Made by a program: the position numbers and the translations under genes. 5,843 bases of DNA, from assembly GCA_021827805.1 (NCBI GenBank), contig JAKAUG010000076.1, forward strand, positions 1-5,843. Direction: 5' to 3'. The stretch comes from Bacillota bacterium (GTDB lineage: Bacteria; Bacillota; Sulfobacillia; RBS10-35; JAJYVN01). Shown here piece by piece: positions 4,854 through 5,843 of this stretch. Every line of letters starts with the position of its first letter. Position 1 is the stretch's first letter. Under the pieces are notes generated by a model, which saw only the letters and a list, made by a program, of their open reading frames with translations, had not been told where the DNA came from and did not search any database.

Positions 4854-5843
4854 ATGGAGGCATTCGACGTCCTGCCAACGGGTTCGGCACCTGAACCTGT
4901 CGCCCTGCCCCACTTCCCCGACCGCCTGCACGCGTTCGTCTGGCGCAACTGGACCCTTGTTCCCCCGGAGCGTATCGCCATGGTGGTCGGCGCCGATGTG
5001 TCCGCCATCCTCGATCTGGGACGAGCCATGGGACTTGGTGATCCGCCAGCGATTGGTGACGATCAGATTCGTCGCTCGGCCATTACGATGATCCGCCGCA
5101 ATTGGCACCTGATCCCATATGCACAGTTGCTACAACTGTTGGGCTGGACTGCAGAGCAACTGGCCTTCACCCTCCGTGAGGATGACTTCCTCTATCACAA
5201 ACTGGGGCACCTGAAACCACAGTGCGAGCCGATTGTCTATCGCGTACCCGGTGACGATGCCTGTGCGCGCCAGGCGGAAATCGCCCGCATCACGCGAGGG
5301 GCCTTCCCGAATGGTGCTGGGCGTGCCGTCGAGCCGCCATTCACGTTCGTAGAACACCTCTCGCGGCCGCGCCGGACCCCCATGGAGAACCCCCCGCCGT
5401 CTTCTGCTGGCCCGACCGCGTCACATTTTGCACCCCGCTTCTGCTACTCGTACTTCGCACTCTATGGCGACCCTCTGCTGGATGAGGAAGCTGACCCCTT
5501 CCCGGAAGGTTACCTGGAGCGGTTGGCAGAGGTCGGCGTCGATGGCGTGTGGCTTCCGGGGATCCTCCACAAGCTGGCCCCGTTCCCGTGGGAGCCCGCC
5601 GTCGCCGCGCGGCACTCGGAGCGGCTCGAGGTGCTGGCCCGGCTGGTGCGCCGCGCCGCGCGTTACGGGATGGGCGTATATGTTTACCTCAACGAGCCAC
5701 GGGCAATGCCGACGGCATTCTTCGAGCGCCATGCAGAAGTCAAGGGCGTAACCGAAGGAGATTTCGCCACGCTCTGCACGGGCGAACCCTCAGTGCGCAC
5801 ATGGCTGCGCGATGCGGTGGAGCATGTGTGCCGGTCCGTTCCT
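4854..5843 (+). CDS. Glycosidase-like TIM-barrel protein, C-terminus beyond window
   Basis: The frame is open from ATG 4854 to the window end (330 codons, no stop). GGGGGA at 4839-4844 ends 9 nt before this ATG, and an in-frame TGA at 4809-4811 limits the start. Residues ~23-128 form a helical, probably conserved N-terminal unit (HAFVWRNWTLVPPERIA, ITMIRRNWHLIPY, AFTLREDDFLYHKLGHLKP). After a proline-rich linker (~171-190), residues ~194-330 alternate strands and helices like the first units of a beta/alpha barrel: FCYSYFALYGD, LAEVGVDGVWLPG, ARYGMGVYVYLNEP and then a CTGEPSVRTWLRDAV segment. This is typical of glycoside hydrolase-like barrels, where catalytic acids lie further on, outside the window. 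There is no signal peptide, so a cytosolic role in sugar or oligosaccharide breakdown is inferred. Substrate and family are not determined. It is probably its own transcription unit. Confidence 0.7.
   Translation, partial: MEAFDVLPTGSAPEPVALPHFPDRLHAFVWRNWTLVPPERIAMVVGADVSAILDLGRAMGLGDPPAIGDDQIRRSAITMIRRNWHLIPYAQLLQLLGWTAEQLAFTLREDDFLYHKLGHLKPQCEPIVYRVPGDDACARQAEIARITRGAFPNGAGRAVEPPFTFVEHLSRPRRTPMENPPPSSAGPTASHFAPRFCYSYFALYGDPLLDEEADPFPEGYLERLAEVGVDGVWLPGILHKLAPFPWEPAVAARHSERLEVLARLVRRAARYGMGVYVYLNEPRAMPTAFFERHAEVKGVTEGDFATLCTGEPSVRTWLRDAVEHVCRSVP

Noticed and set aside
4846..4871. A second ECF-type pattern, TTGAAC with 17 bp to CGTC
   Set aside because: It overlaps the ATG at 4854, so transcription would start inside the coding region before the conserved-looking N-terminal domain. 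Probably chance.
4184..5029. 281-codon open frame on the minus strand across the intergenic region
   Set aside because: It overlaps both the RelE remnant and the start of the glycosidase-like gene, its composition is Ser/Arg/Pro-rich, and it has no recognisable domain.
1..5843. CRISPR arrays, tRNA/rRNA genes, insertion sequences
   Set aside because: No spaced repeats, tRNA-like cloverleaf, transposase motif or flanking terminal inverted repeats were found by reading both strands.

Overview
This is a high-GC bacterial window. It has GTG and ATG starts, strong purine-rich Shine-Dalgarno sequences (AAGGAGG, AGGAGG, GAAGGGGG) and strong G/C bias at third codon positions. I cannot name the organism. 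The SD use and the gene types suggest a high-GC Firmicutes-like lineage (Symbiobacterium or Thermaerobacter type) or an actinobacterium, but this is a guess.

Left part (2-997, minus strand): a nucleotidyltransferase gene that is broken. The reading passes through three frames. The breaks are an 8-bp tandem duplication at 686-701 and two apparent one-base losses in G runs (near 355-357 and 129-131 on the plus strand). Correcting all three gives one consistent 329-codon reading. Between it and the central gene (998-1904) lies decayed material on the plus strand. It includes relics that read through several frames, the last of which resembles a Clp_N repeat (the N-terminal domain of ClpA/ClpC ATPases).

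Centre (1905-4106, plus strand): the one long intact gene. It encodes a 733-residue ECF-type sigma factor (sigma2 and sigma4 regions, residues ~8-178) fused to about 400 residues of unrecognised, beta-rich sequence and a C-terminal Clp_N-like domain of two repeats (~597-730). There is no membrane segment. A consensus SD and an in-frame ATG sit exactly between the sigma part and the rest, so a second shorter product of 541 residues may be made from the same mRNA. A possible ECF-type promoter (AAC, 17 bp, CGTC) lies just upstream and would fit self-regulation.

Right part: a perfect 8-bp hairpin follows the sigma gene, then a frame-disrupted RelE/ParE-type toxin remnant (to 4484) with no antitoxin in sight, then about 370 bp of GC-rich sequence without a supported gene. 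The window ends in the first 330 codons of an uninterrupted protein (4854 onward). It has a helical N-terminal region and what looks like the start of a TIM-barrel, glycosidase-like domain.

Overall, two intact genes sit among decayed ones. The likely unit of interest is the sigma / beta-rich / Clp_N fusion with its degraded Clp_N-like neighbour upstream. A single cytosolic protein could combine promoter recognition, a sensor-like region and a domain known from the Clp protease system. The functional link between these parts is inference.
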